The notes under the pieces were generated by a model, which saw only the letters and a program-made list of their open reading frames with translations, did no database searches and was not told the DNA's origin. Below are positions 1-12,700 of a stretch of DNA of 63,726 nt, piece by piece. Made by a program: the position numbers and the translations under genes. The first letter of the stretch is position 1, and every line of letters begins with the position of its first letter. The stretch lies in contig NW_014577074.1 of the NCBI RefSeq assembly GCF_000485595.1, forward strand, positions 862,673-926,398, written 5' to 3'. The stretch comes from Priapulus caudatus. Its lineage: Eukaryota; Priapulida; Priapulimorpha; Priapulimorphida; Priapulidae.

Positions 1-481
1 CCTCCCCCTACTCTATCACCTTCTCCCCTCCTCCTTCTCCTCCTCCTCCTCCTCCTCCTGCCCCCTACTCCTCCTCCATGACCGTCTTCATTCGATCTCC
101 ATCTCAGGGGCAGGTACGTTTATGTAAACACAGGGTACATATCTGGGTACAAGATACAGGTCTGGTACACTTGTGTATACATATACGTACCTCGGGTACA
201 TATCTGTAGTACCTGATACAACAACGACCCCTTCATCTACAGTTACACCTGTTACCCCCTATACGTGTACAGTGTGCTTGTGTGTATGTACATGTCATCA
301 ACATATTTTAAGAGCTCTTTCTCTGCCTCATATAGCCTCTCCTTTAGTTTATGGTTCTACAGAATTACTGCTGATACTGATTCTTTCCTTCGCTCGTTTT
401 CCTGTTTCTCGAGGGGAGTGACACTGCGAGTAATTTTGACATGGACATATATTTATACTATACTATATTCTCTATAATTAT

Positions 482-530
482 ATCAGGAGTAAGATAATAT
501 AGAATATTCCTATATTATCTTACTCCTGAT
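482..530. mobile_element. 49-bp micro-palindrome, ATCAGGAG family
   Basis: Two perfect 21-nt arms (ATCAGGAGTAAGATAATATA plus G, 482-502, and its complement 510-530) enclose a 7-nt loop. The 3-mer TAT flanks both sides (479-481, 531-533). Intergenic, no coding content. Confidence 0.75.
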
Positions 531-3500
531 TATATGCATATAGTATTCCTACTAATAGCTGGCCTGTTGGTCTAAATATCAAGTGGACAAAGTGCTTAAT
601 TAAGGATATATACATCGATAGCCTATTACTATTTGCTAATGGCTTATCAAATACGTTAAATGGGCTATGAGAATAAATATAATCAAGACCATATATATAA
701 CCCCGAGGTTAAATGTGAACGTCTTTAGCAAATTGCACAGAGTAATGGTAACTCGGGTACACATTAGCAGTGTATGTACTGGTAACGTTCAGTATGATAT
801 ATAGTCCAGCTGATGGACTCACCATGTTTAGCCCATTATGTAGCAGTTCGTGTGTGTAATTATAGCTTTGCTCACACCCTCAGCAGGCAGTGATGTATGT
901 GCGGAGCTACACGTATACGCATGCATATAGTCTTGATATAGTCATAGTGCATGTCACTGTGCGCATGGCACTTTACTACTCAGCCGCTGGCACACAGAAG
1001 GATGTCCAGCAGGTGTTATTATGTTTGCTGGCAGGTGTTAGGGCATTTCGCTCACCTGCAGCAGCTGTGTACAGTTGGGTTGCTGCAAGTTTTAATTATT
1101 AGCATTGCAGGGGGTGTATGTATGAATTCCTCGTGCAGTTCGTCTGCCGCTTCATGAGGATTTATAATTCATGCTGACACATGCGTTTATATTATAATCA
1201 GCCGAAGCAGCTTTTTGTCGATCTTTTCTTGCCAGAATATTGATTCATATCATTGTTCTCCTAGGGTAAGAGGACTGTACCAAAAACATTTTCAAGTAAG
1301 AATATAGTAGAGTACGTCTGCTAGTATGCCGCGTCTAGTGTAGCGACGTTGGGGTTAAAACGCTACGCGCAAATTGCTAGGCATTTTCGCGTACGTGTAG
1401 CGTACAGCAATACACACGTATTGTAGTCTCGACGTTCGCGTATAGTTCCGTAGTATAATTGCTAAAGAGTGAGCACTTTGATCTTTGTGTTGGTAAGTTG
1501 GGGAACCCCTGGCTTTCTGCTACCCGCTCTGCTAGCATAATAGCTATAGAGCAGTGGGTAGCGATACATATCTATGCAAGACTGGTTTGTGTAATTACCA
1601 TTCCCGTGTGTATTGTGGAAATATTAACATTTGGGAAGATTCTGGAGGTGACTGATGTTTTTCCAGCATTGTATCAGGAGCCTGATTGTATGTGATCGTA
1701 GCTTGTGTATCATTCTCTCGCGTACAATGGAGTACAGTGCTCCACGAGTGCCATATGCAGTGGATGCGTGCACCTCGCTGTCAACTGAATGTTGAGCCGA
1801 GTAATTTCTATTGTCGGCCCAGGAATCGCCGTGCTTGCGGATTATAATTTTTTTAATCATCTTTATTTCAATTTCATGAAATCAAGATTACGTGATCAAG
1901 GTCATTGGTGGCAATTGCGATCAATATCCCGAGAAAAAAATCACCATTTAAATGTTTAATGTTGATGGGTCAGTGTAAACATATACTCGGTTAAAATATT
2001 GTGTTTGAAAGTCAATTGGAATTTGATAGAATTGCATGAATTGAATTTTTAGCTATTGCCAATTTGCCTGCAATTCCCAGTCTTTTATGCACTAGCCAAA
2101 TGGTTACATTTTGAGACTCAGTGGGGAAAATTTTTAATATGTTTAATCAGGAGTCTATCAATAGAAGACACACTTGGTAGATATCAAAAACTACCATTTC
2201 CTAATCAAAATTCCAAACATGTCCAAATTCAAATAAATATTAAAGTGCATTTAAATGCCTAGATTCTTGTACTTCATGTATTCAATGAAATGTTATTATG
2301 ACAGACAGCCAAAGACAGGTTGCTATGGGCAGAATCGAATAGAACTGGGTGTGGTGGGCAGAATAAGTTAACAGGAACTAAAAGCTGTCCTAATGGCGAT
2401 ACGCAACAAACGTTTTAATGTCTATTTTCGCTTTAGGCCCGAAGGGATAGTGTGCCTGGTTTCCTGCCTTGCGTTGACCTTGCTATCGCACGGTCGATGA
2501 GCTGTGAATAGATCGTTTAGTTTATGCTAGACCGGTCGTAGGTAAATGTTCCTTTCAGTATGCCATGTATACTGGACATTTGCCAAATGTTGCTGTTTTG
2601 CCTTGTGTTTACCTTTGTTGTTCTTTCGCCGCATTTGTTTACTCGTATTAAACGTAGGAATTTACAGCCACCTTGGCATAATGGTTTCCACCGTCCGCTG
2701 TTGCTTCTGGGGAAAATTCCTTGTTAATTAAAATTTTTAGTTAGTACCGGGTGGCAAATAGACGTTCCACAGGACCAGCTCAATAACTAGCTCCAAGAAA
2801 TTGCCTCGTCTTTACTCTCTTACATGGCAGATGTATTGAGACGTTCGGTGCCAGACCATAGTCCGGCTGGCAACTGAATGGCATGAGCGAAATGGAAACC
2901 ACTTGTCCAAACAATGACGTTTCAGATGCTGTTTTAGTTGAACATAAGATCTCGAATTCTTTGCTGTTATAGGCTGTGGTGGCACGTTGCCAGTAGGCAC
3001 TGTTTATGTAAGGGTACAATGTATATCGTCAATCCGGCTTTATTATGACTGAAATCATAACTCCAAAAGTGTTAATCAGAAGAAGAACAAAGGATGACGA
3101 ATTTTACATATTTCCCATTCAGACTGACTTTTATAACGACCCGTTTTCTAGGTCCTATTGGTTTTTATTTATAGACGTGTTGCTCTAGAACCGAGTAGCC
3201 TTTGTTCGGTATTTTTTCATTATACACCGTACTGCATTATTAGACATGCTATATCTCTCACTTGCTTGTTGACAGTGGCTGCAGCATAATAAACAGTAAG
3301 CCCAGCAGTGTGACGATGTATGAATAGGTAGCCGTCACATTTGTGTAGTTTATGTACCGTGCTTCTCCTGATTTGTATTCTGCAATGTCAGTATATTTAG
3401 CTGTGTGTTGTTTTCGTTTAGAAGTAGTAATAATCGGCGGGCATATGAGATGCTATAGCGACAAGGGGGACTGTACAAGCTGCTCAAACGTACTGCGTGC

Positions 3501-4121
3501 CAGATATATGTTACAGTGACAAGGGTGGTAAGGCAGCTTCTGACAGGCAATCGTAGCCTGTCACCGAACCTGTGACCTACCTGCATGGTGATTCGTGTTC
3601 CCAGTGCTAGTATCAGGCGCGGTCGTTGTAAAGGTATGGGTGTGACAGGAACTATGCAGCAGTAACATTGCCCTAGTTTGTTGACCTGTCGTCAATTAGC
3701 TCCTAGTCCGTTACAAAGGACAGGGGATTAAACCGCAGGGATTAATTGACTAGGATGATAATTGCCACCGAAATTGTTGATTCCCTTATTCCTAAGAATC
3801 CATCAATGCTCGCAAATTGTCAGTATTTTTGCAAAGGAGCGTTAATTTACGACGGACGTATCGTCACACCACTTCGCAACCGTTTAGAACATATATGCCG
3901 GTTTGAGTTAATCTTGCACTAGACATGGATCTAAAATATTTAACTTTTATGCTTACTTCACGGGCATGTTAATGTATGGCTTGCTTTTCATAGACTGGCA
4001 ATAGCTAGATGAACATAGAGTAACAAAATCTCCAGTTATTTAACCGTTTCTTTATACGGTCTGCACGCGTATGTTGTGCCGATGCCAGTGCTGCCCTGTA
4101 TATGTATATGTACATGTATAT

Positions 4122-4166
4122 ATCAGGAGTGAATAGTAGTAATCTCTATTATTCACTCTTTTATAT
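4122..4166. mobile_element. Decayed micro-palindrome, ATCAGGAG family
   Basis: The left arm ATCAGGAGTGAATAGTAG is intact. The right arm CTATTATTCACTCTTTTA has lost the CCTGAT end, so this looks like an old copy. Confidence 0.55.
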
Positions 4167-4559
4167 ATGTATGCCTGTGTACGTGTTTCTAGCTGCATGG
4201 CAATGAGCAGTGTTCGCCGCGTTAGTGTAAGTGGGTATTAATTTGTTGACACGACTAACCAACTACCACTAGGCAATCACAATTAACGCCAGAAAAAATG
4301 TCCATTGGGGCTGAGATGGGTCTGTGGTAGCATTTCATATACCCGGCTAGTTCCCGCTGTTGTATACCGCTATTTATTTTGTCATCTCCAGAGGGATTTT
4401 ATTGGATATCGGATATGGATAATAAGTTGGCCAATCGGTACATTGCAATGAATGTGTACGGTTTTGGATATTCGTAATACTTTAACGCCACTCCTGATAA
4501 TACCTAATACCGAAATATATAGTTTCTGTACTCTTGATAATATACACCATAGATATATA

Positions 4560-4595
4560 CAGGAGTCTATCAATATTGATATTGATAGACTCCTG
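4560..4595. mobile_element. 36-bp micro-palindrome, ATCAGGAG family
   Basis: Arms CAGGAGTCTATCAATAT and its exact complement are separated by two bases. The left end has lost the T of ATCAGG. Flanks are alternating TA, so a target duplication cannot be judged. Confidence 0.7.
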
Positions 4596-5067
4596 ATATA
4601 TATACAAACACATATATATTATATATACGTATACACCAAGCGTATATCATGCCGGTGGCGGGTCTTGAAAGGCTGGTTACTTGCCACTTTACATTGCTGT
4701 TATCCGCTCCACGGTGCTGTATGCTAACCACGGTGGTCTAGCAACGAACTTTGATGCATGGGAGTCTCAGCAGTCAAGCCCTGATGAATATTCTCCTTTA
4801 ACGACATTCAGGTTGACTATGCGTTGTTAGTTGTTGCCTGGAGCCACTCCACTGAATGTAGAAGATTAGTAGTTAATGGCCGCGCCGTCTTCCGTACTTC
4901 GCAATTCATTGATTCGCTCCGCGTAGACAACTTACACACGAGGATATCTGTGCCAGCGGTACTCAAAAGGTGACTGACACTGCACGTGGCTGTGGTAAAT
5001 CCAAGACAAATTTTCAGGATGCAAAACGCCCGCAGATACAATGTCAGCTTTGGCAGAGCATGATATA

Positions 5068-5106
5068 ATCAGGAGTCTATCAATAGTCTATTGATAGACT
5101 CCTGAT
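5068..5106. mobile_element. 39-bp micro-palindrome, ATCAGGAG family
   Basis: Two perfect 19-nt arms (ATCAGGAGTCTATCAATAG and complement) are separated by a single T, giving an almost loop-free hairpin. ATA flanks both sides (5065-5067 and 5107-5109). Confidence 0.75.
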
Positions 5107-8100
5107 ATAATGCTAGTTTTGTACGTTAGTCAAAAACGGAAGTTAGGGATAAATAGGCAGAAATAGAGGTGGAGCAAGATTACGTGAATAATTTGAGAAT
5201 GACAGGGAGAAATAAGAGAAGGGGCATAGAGAGTGGATTCTTTACACTTTATCTGTATCCACTACTTTCCTGTCTTCCCCCCCCCCTCAACAACTTTACC
5301 ATTCTCCTCGACCACTGCCTATTTCCCCTTCTCCTCACACCCGTATTTCTTTTCTTCAGTATTCGCTCTCCACCTTTCATCTTCCTCCTTTCCTTTCCCT
5401 TTTCCTCCTCTTACCCATTTCATCCTTTGTCGTATACTCGTCATTCTAGTCACTGCTCTCCTTCCTACATCTCTTTCCCTCTTCTTCATGTTTTCCTTCA
5501 GCTTCTTTCACCTCTCTCCTCTTTCTTCCCTTGTCCCTCTTCACTAACCCGACCAGGCTGTGTGACTAACGTCAATATACACAGGTCTCCTAACCCTAGC
5601 AAAGACCGTTTCTTGGAGCTACCTCTTCACCTGCGTTCCCTCAACCCTCTCCTTCTCGTCCGCTTCCCTGTTTCCGCTTGATTGAATCTGTCAGTATGTG
5701 CTGGCATTGCGCCCACTGGCATTTTGTCTCGTGCCAATGCCCTGCGTGCGTCCCCTGTATATTGTTGTAAAATATACTGTAGTATTGTTTGCCTGCTCGT
5801 TCGTATAATGCCTGTACGATGAGAAGTACTGCTAGGCGTAGCGACTGTATGTTCGATTCATAGAGCAACACATTTCTGCTGTTAGCGTTTGGCAGGATTA
5901 CATGTGGTTTAAGCTAAATTTATTTTTAACAAACTGTAGGTTTGATGTCCAATAAATACTTTATGTAAAGTAAATTCTTGATGACGTAATACAGTTATTT
6001 GACACTGTTAATAACAGACACATCGCATGTTCTGTTCAACTAGCTCTCGCCTATACATGCGTGAAAGTGTTAAATTTCCTTTTGAAGTAGGTGACAATGA
6101 CACGGACAATGAATGCATTACTAATTGCTACACGTACCTGTCGCAGGTTACCTACACATAGATGAAATTTTTAAGCGTTGTGCTTTTGATTTTTTTGCTA
6201 CTGGAAAGTTTCAATGCGTAAGCAAAACGCAAAGGAACGAGTATGCCATGTTTAATAGTACATTTTTCTGCTAATTAGACAAGAAAGGTCGGATGCTAAT
6301 CACTATATGATATCTTCCCGTCGTGTGTTTTTTTTGTGGCGATCGTAAAATATTAATTTAGAAATTCCGCATGAACGTGTTTCACGTGAGTGTGCAGCAG
6401 TGTATAGCACGGGGATGTGATTTTACGTTAGCTGTGTCGTGTTGCTATGTCCTACTCGTACGCCGTTACCAATGATCTCCCGTGTTTATTACGATGGCGT
6501 ACGTATTTCGATCCACTCTACGCAGCAGTACGTTGCGGCAGTACATGTCTGCCTTCTGGTAATATCAGTAATTATGAATTATTTTGTGCTCGGGTGTATA
6601 GCGTGAGATTTTCTTGCGAAAGAATGTGCACTCTATGTATAATTGATGAGCCCTGGCTACTACCACAGTACGCACCGTATATGACTGACTGTAGACTGTA
6701 GAAACAGGACTGTATGATATCAAGAGCTAATAATGGATATATGAGGTTGTAATGCCCGTGTTGGAGCGGTTCTCACGTGCACATGTTGTTGTTGTATGCG
6801 TAGGTGGCGTACGGTACAAGCTGCAGCCTGCTCGTATCGAGTGACGACTGCAAACGAGAACCATCTCGTGGCTCAACTCATGCCCTAATATAGTTGCTTT
6901 CACACAGTTGTAATGTGCTTGCACGTGAAATGGCTCGAATGACTGGAGATACGTGTGGAGATTAGAGAGGGATATGACGCTGACCTAGCTGCTGCGATGT
7001 TTCGCTAATATGAATGCGTCATTGATCGATCGGATACGATAGGATCCTTGATAGATCGGATACTTGATAGGATCATATCTTAATTCACCTTCTTTATATA
7101 CGCTCTTGATAGGATACATATGCACGTATACAAAATGACGAGTAAGGCTATAACAGCCTCACGCCGTAAGCAAATACTGGCATTGCCTGATGCAGATGCC
7201 TTAATTGCTCGGAACGGAGAAAGGGGAAAACTTTTCGTATTTTTTCTCTTGCGCTTGATACCAATACCACGGTGAAATTACACTTAGGGAAATTGTAGAC
7301 AACCAGAAAATAGCGTATGAAAATTAAATGAAGTAAAACTCATGAAAGAAATTCACGGCCCCCTATGTAGTAATAATAATCCTCTAGTAGTTGGCTTACA
7401 TTCTTTGGGTGGGGACATTAGTGGGCGATAGTTCGTTCATCCTGTGATTTCAAACCGACAGAGCATATAGTGATTGCCCAATTCTTATGATCACTGACCC
7501 GAAGGATCCACGCTCTTCGAGTGGCGTTTCCGTAAGCGAGTAATGCCAGGTTGGATAAGCGGGTGACTCAAATTTGGACGCAATAGTGTGCAATTTGGTG
7601 AGTAGTATAATGCGTAGCTTGAATCCGGGTTCCTTCTCAGACACTGCGTTCCGCATAGCTGACAGTGCTCTCCACGCTTGCCTACCCATGAGCAAATTAC
7701 CTTACAAGGCATAGGTGGAACCAGTCATGCAGGTGTTTAAATCTGGCATTGCCCGACAGGGATGATTGTGGGGTCTAACGTGTACATAACCTAGCTGTAT
7801 CAGCCGTTCTCAGTTGCTGTAGGTGACGTATTTGAGTTTGTGGTTACCTGATTGTATAAGGGTATCTTTCTTCGTCTTGCTGGCACAAAGTCCTACTGTT
7901 AGGGAAAGGGGAAATGGCTTTGCAATGCGTACTTTGTTTTCAATTGATACAATCATATACAAGACTGATTGACATTGCTCTTAAATATGATAAGGTTGTG
8001 TGATGGTGGAGACTGCATTTCTTTCGATAATTGTAAATGCTGGCATGTGTTATACTGTATATTATTGTAAATAAAGACGTTGTATCAGTCTGTATATTAT

Positions 8101-9468
8101 TAGCGTAACCTTATCTATACAATAATTAGAAGTTATTAAAAACAAACAAATTGTAAACAATTTGTTATTATTCACTTCTGACACAATGTATATATATATC
8201 TATGTAGCTCCAAGAAACGCATATACGTGTGTATTGACATTATATTATATTATATTATATTACGTTATATTACATTAGTCTCGCTGCCTGGTTGGGGTGG
8301 TGCCCGTGTATATCTATAGTACATTTATATATGTTTGTAGTATTAGCAGCATTTAGATTTAAAAAATAAAGGCAAACATGTAATTGAACATAATTTTATA
8401 AATTCCTCTTTCACACGTTTCAGATGGCCCAGATTACATAGATTAATATATATGCGAAGGAATTTGTTATAACCATGTTTGATAAGCATAAGCCGAATAA
8501 ATCTCGTGTGCAATAGAGCGGAGAAGAAATAAAATATTTCCACCTGGGTCTCCTGACCGTTTCATATTGCTCCTTACATGTCAGCTGAGCCAGCACACCC
8601 ATGGGGGTATTTTGTGGTAATACGGTTGATGTACTCGTATTCAGCTGGACATTAGGCTGGTAGGATGGGAGGATCATTCTGCAAGGTCATTCTGACCATG
8701 TTAGCTAAGCTAATAATAATTTGGCCCACTCTAATCTCATCAGGTGTGAGCTTACTACGTGTGCATGTCGTGACCTACATCTAACTTCATTATCTAGCTA
8801 ACTGGTATAGTCTCGCACCTAAATGTATCTAATTGGACACAGTGAATAACCAGGAATAGTTTACTTTCATGTTAGTATATTGTCAGTGCAAACATTTTTT
8901 CCTACGTAACATTGGTCTGATAAGATTGCATATGCTTAGCCTTTACTATGTGATATTAGACTCAACAGATCAGCCACATGTGTCATTTAGCAGATTTAAG
9001 ATTAATTATATAGGGAACGATGTAATATTTGACCTTGTGCCATAGATTTCTAAATATCCATAATTCAATCAATCTCACGATGTAACTCGGCTAAATCGTG
9101 TTTCCAACAAAGAATTATTGTACCATGAATGTAAATAAAGATAAAGGGCTCGAATTTCACCATGGTGCTACCTTACTTCTCGCGGTTTCCCAAAAGCTTG
9201 CGTGGTATACGTAGCAATAAAACGTTGTGGCTGCCCTACCTGGTATGCCTATATGCCCTTCCCATAAACTCCATCTTGTGTAGGTATTCCTATTTGTCCC
9301 CACATAAAATGTGAACCTCCTTTTAAAATATCACCCTTCTTTGAAGAAAATTTTTACCTTGGGACCCCCTTCAATTGCCATGATGCCCTAAAATGTTCCA
9401 TTAAACCCAAAGCAACACTTGCATTGACCTCAAAAGATTTTTCCAATTTTACAATTTTACCCAAATAT

Positions 9469-9765
9469 AAGTAGTCTAATGATGGCAATTCAAAACATCA
9501 CTAATCAGCCTTCTGCTCACACTAGTAGAGTACAATGTTGGTTGGTTACTCCACTGCATTTTTTGCCAATGCGATTTCTCAGCGTGTGTTATACGTGTGG
9601 ATGTAGAAATATAAGTAGTCTAATGATGGTGATCCAAAACATCACCAATCAGCTCCCTTCTAGCAAAATGTAAAAATGTGGGTTGGTTATTTCCGTGTAC
9701 ATCGTGCCAATGCCTCACTCAATTGCGATGTTTCGGCGTGTGTTCTACAGGTCGATGTCGACGGT
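9469..9765 (+). repeat. Tandem duplication spanning the plastin EF-hand splice acceptor
   Basis: Two diverged copies of about 140-150 bp lie head to tail. Both begin AAGTAGTCTAATGATGG (about 9471 and 9611), continue through a CAAAACATCACYAATCAGC block, and end in GCGTGTGTT followed by TATACGTGTGGATGTAGA (copy 1) or CTACAGGTCGATGTCGAC (copy 2). Copy 2 supplies the real 3' splice site and first codons of the EF-hand exon. Copy 1 holds a mutated version (TATACG in place of CTACAG). Confidence 0.7.
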
Positions 9766-12700
9766 AACGGCTACGTCACGGTGGACGAGCTGGGTGACGC
9801 ACTGAACACTGTCGGCATCAAAATCGCACCGTACGAGGTGCGGCGGCTCATCAACGAGTATGACCTCGACAAGGAAGGCTCGCAGGGAAGGGGCAAGCTG
9901 CAGTTTGAGGAGTTTCAGCAGGTGAGAATTAGAGGGAATTTATCGTGAAAGTCGTCATAGTAGATGGTGTAACATTGTTCCAGGTTGTCACGTTACTTTA
10001 AAACTACTTTCGCTTGTCAGACTATTGTTACGTTGTTGACAACTATATGAACGGAATAGTATTACTATTAGGCACAGAACAAACACTGAAAATTTACTTT
10101 GGTTCTCAACTTCTGGCGGTTGTTTGAGAAAATGCTCAGTGGACAATGTACTAGTAATGTGTTACAACTTGATCAATTCATAATGGTGAGTAATGGAATT
10201 AATTGTATCTCTCAGCTGTGCATCAGTCTGCGCTCCAAGGACATTGCCACGAAATTCCGCAAGCTGGTTACGAAGCGGACGAACCTGGACACCCTCAGTG
10301 GTATGTCGCAGGCATCGGCCGAGGGAACGACGCACTCTGTGCGCCACGAGGAGGAGGTAGCCTTCTCTGACTGGATAAACACGTACGTGCGCTTGCATGC
10401 TGCTGACTAGTTGCTGTTGTACAGCAGAGCAATCGTCCGTATTCTGTATCTTTTCTCTGTGTGATTTTAAACATTTGCTTGAGGTGTGGTAATGAATGGG
10501 CTTGTTGACCATTGGGATCATGGAAAGATTAAGAACTATTGTATAAGTATAATATTCTAGTATGTCCATAGAGGGCACCACTTACCTATGCTGTGTTAAG
10601 TCATGCCTGTATACCTTGAGTGTTCACTGATACATAAGAACATTAGTTACGCTTGTCTTACGTCTGTGACTGTACCTTTTGTGCTAAAATTTGTTCCCCT
10701 CTCCTTTCAGAAACCTGGGTCATGACCGTGATGTGGGTCATCTCCTACCAATAGATGCAGATGGCAAGAGCTTGTACGCAAAAGTGAATGACGGAATACT
10801 TCTTTGGTAAAGATAATATATGCATTGTACCATACTTTATACATTATAACATTATAAAATTGTACATATTTAAAAGCTCTCCAATGCCAATCAGACGGGT
10901 AGCTGCCATACGCACCAGTCCATTTGTCCCGTACACTACACTGTCCAGTCTCAATCGAGATATTGGCTGGTAATCAAGTCGGAAACGAGTTCTGGGGAAA
11001 AAAACATTCTATGACTGGAAAACTGCTTGTTGAATAATCAAACCGATAGTATAATAACATTAAATACCTTAACCGGGCTCTTACATTAGCCAGGATCACA
11101 GGCATGGTGCGTGCAATTCTCTTTGCTTCTCCCAAATATTTCTCCAGCATTTGGCACCCGTTACGTTCAGTACGAACATTCAAGTTTTAACGTTCGAGTA
11201 CGTTCCACTGCCGAACCCATTCGGGAAGAACAGCCTAAAAAGTCGACCGCTTGCCTCACAGTAAGATCATCAACCACTCGGTGCCAGAGACGATCGACGA
11301 GCGCGCGATCAACAAGAAGAACCTGACCATCTACCGCAAGCACGAGAACCTGGTGCTGGCGCTGAACTCGGCATCGGCGATCGGCTGCAACATCGTCAAC
11401 ATCGGCGCCGCCGACCTCGAGCAGGGCAAGCCGCATCTCGTGCTCGGCCTCGTCTGGCAGATCATCAGGGTGAGTGCGCTGCTGCTGCCGCTGCCGGCGA
11501 GCCCGCCAGGGGGCCGGGAGCAATGTTCCCTCTAATTATTAGTAGTCAGTGTGCGCAAAAATCTTATGTTATCACTGAATTGTTGTGCAAATGTAAACAT
11601 GAAATAGTTTCAAGATAATTTTGGCACAGGCTATCTCTCATGGCTAATAAAACTGTATTGGCATGTTTTAATATAATACAAGTATGATTGCATTCTATGA
11701 AGTACGGTATTTAGTTAAGATTTTATTCTATACTTTGAACTACTTTGTTCAGTTTGTTGTTCCTTTTATTTTACTTTTAGGTAAATAGCCTTTTGTGTAC
11801 ACATTAATTTCCTTTGTGCGCTGGTTGCAAAATGTGTGTGCGGTAGGTCAGCTTAGAGGTAACACTGGCGGGGGAGCAGGGCACGCCAAGCGGCGCTGCA
11901 CGACGTGAAGCGCGGTTGTCCCTGCAACGCGTTGTCATCTCGCGAGGCCGCATAGATTGCTGCGCGTGAGACGAGCAGAATCATGCACGGGGAAGTTCGC
12001 GGTTATGTCCGAGAGATGCCTCTTAGTAATTGCAGTAACGTTGCCATTTGAGTGTGTTCAAGCTACGTTGAATGTCCTGTTAGGGCAAATTTGGTGAAGC
12101 TAATTAGAGAAGGCTGGAAGACGGAACTGGTGCAGGGTGGGGATGTGACAGCGATGCTGGTTACACGTTTCAGATCGGACTATTCAACCAGATCGATCTT
12201 CAGCACTGTCCTGGCCTCGCTGCTCTTGTACAAGATGGAGAGAGGCTGGAGGACATGATGAAGCTGTCTCCTGAGAGCATCCTCATCCGCTGGGTGAACT
12301 ATCACCTGGAGAGGGCCGGCGTCAGCAAGCGAGTGTCAAACTTCACCTCAGACATCATGGTAAATGTCGTGTCGTGCGATTCTTCTGCGTTGTTACAGTC
12401 GCCGTGTTTTGCTATGGAGTCGGCTGTCGTTGCGCATGTTTGGCCCTCAGGCCATATGTTTCTGCGGTTGAAATAGCATGTAAAAAAGTTGTGGAATTAT
12501 TTGCAGATTATTGTTGAGATTAGTGAAAGGTATAGTTGTAAGGCTTTTTGAATTGCAGTTGCCATTTTATCGCAGGGAATTTTAAAATGCTTACTTTGAG
12601 AAGCACACACAGTTTGCTTGCTATTGAGTATGTGACAAGTCACACACCCAGATAAGGCATTCATGTGGACTTTACTGTTGTTATTCATCTGCGCAGCCTG

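Larger units (their letters stand above)
1..9468. other. Upstream region without a recognised gene
   Basis: No open frame here resembles a known protein. It begins with a CCT-rich simple repeat (about 1-80). It contains four ATCAGGAG palindromes (482, 4122, 4560, 5068), a pyrimidine-rich strand at 5270-5540, and a fragment at about 5545-5640 resembling the repeat units at 56.6 and 58.7 kb. The missing first exon of plastin may lie here, but I could not identify it. Confidence 0.5.

Noticed and set aside
5169-5681. 170-residue frame rich in Ser, Pro, Phe and Leu
   Set aside because: It reads a pyrimidine-rich strand, as does another frame at the same place. No motif, no splice context.
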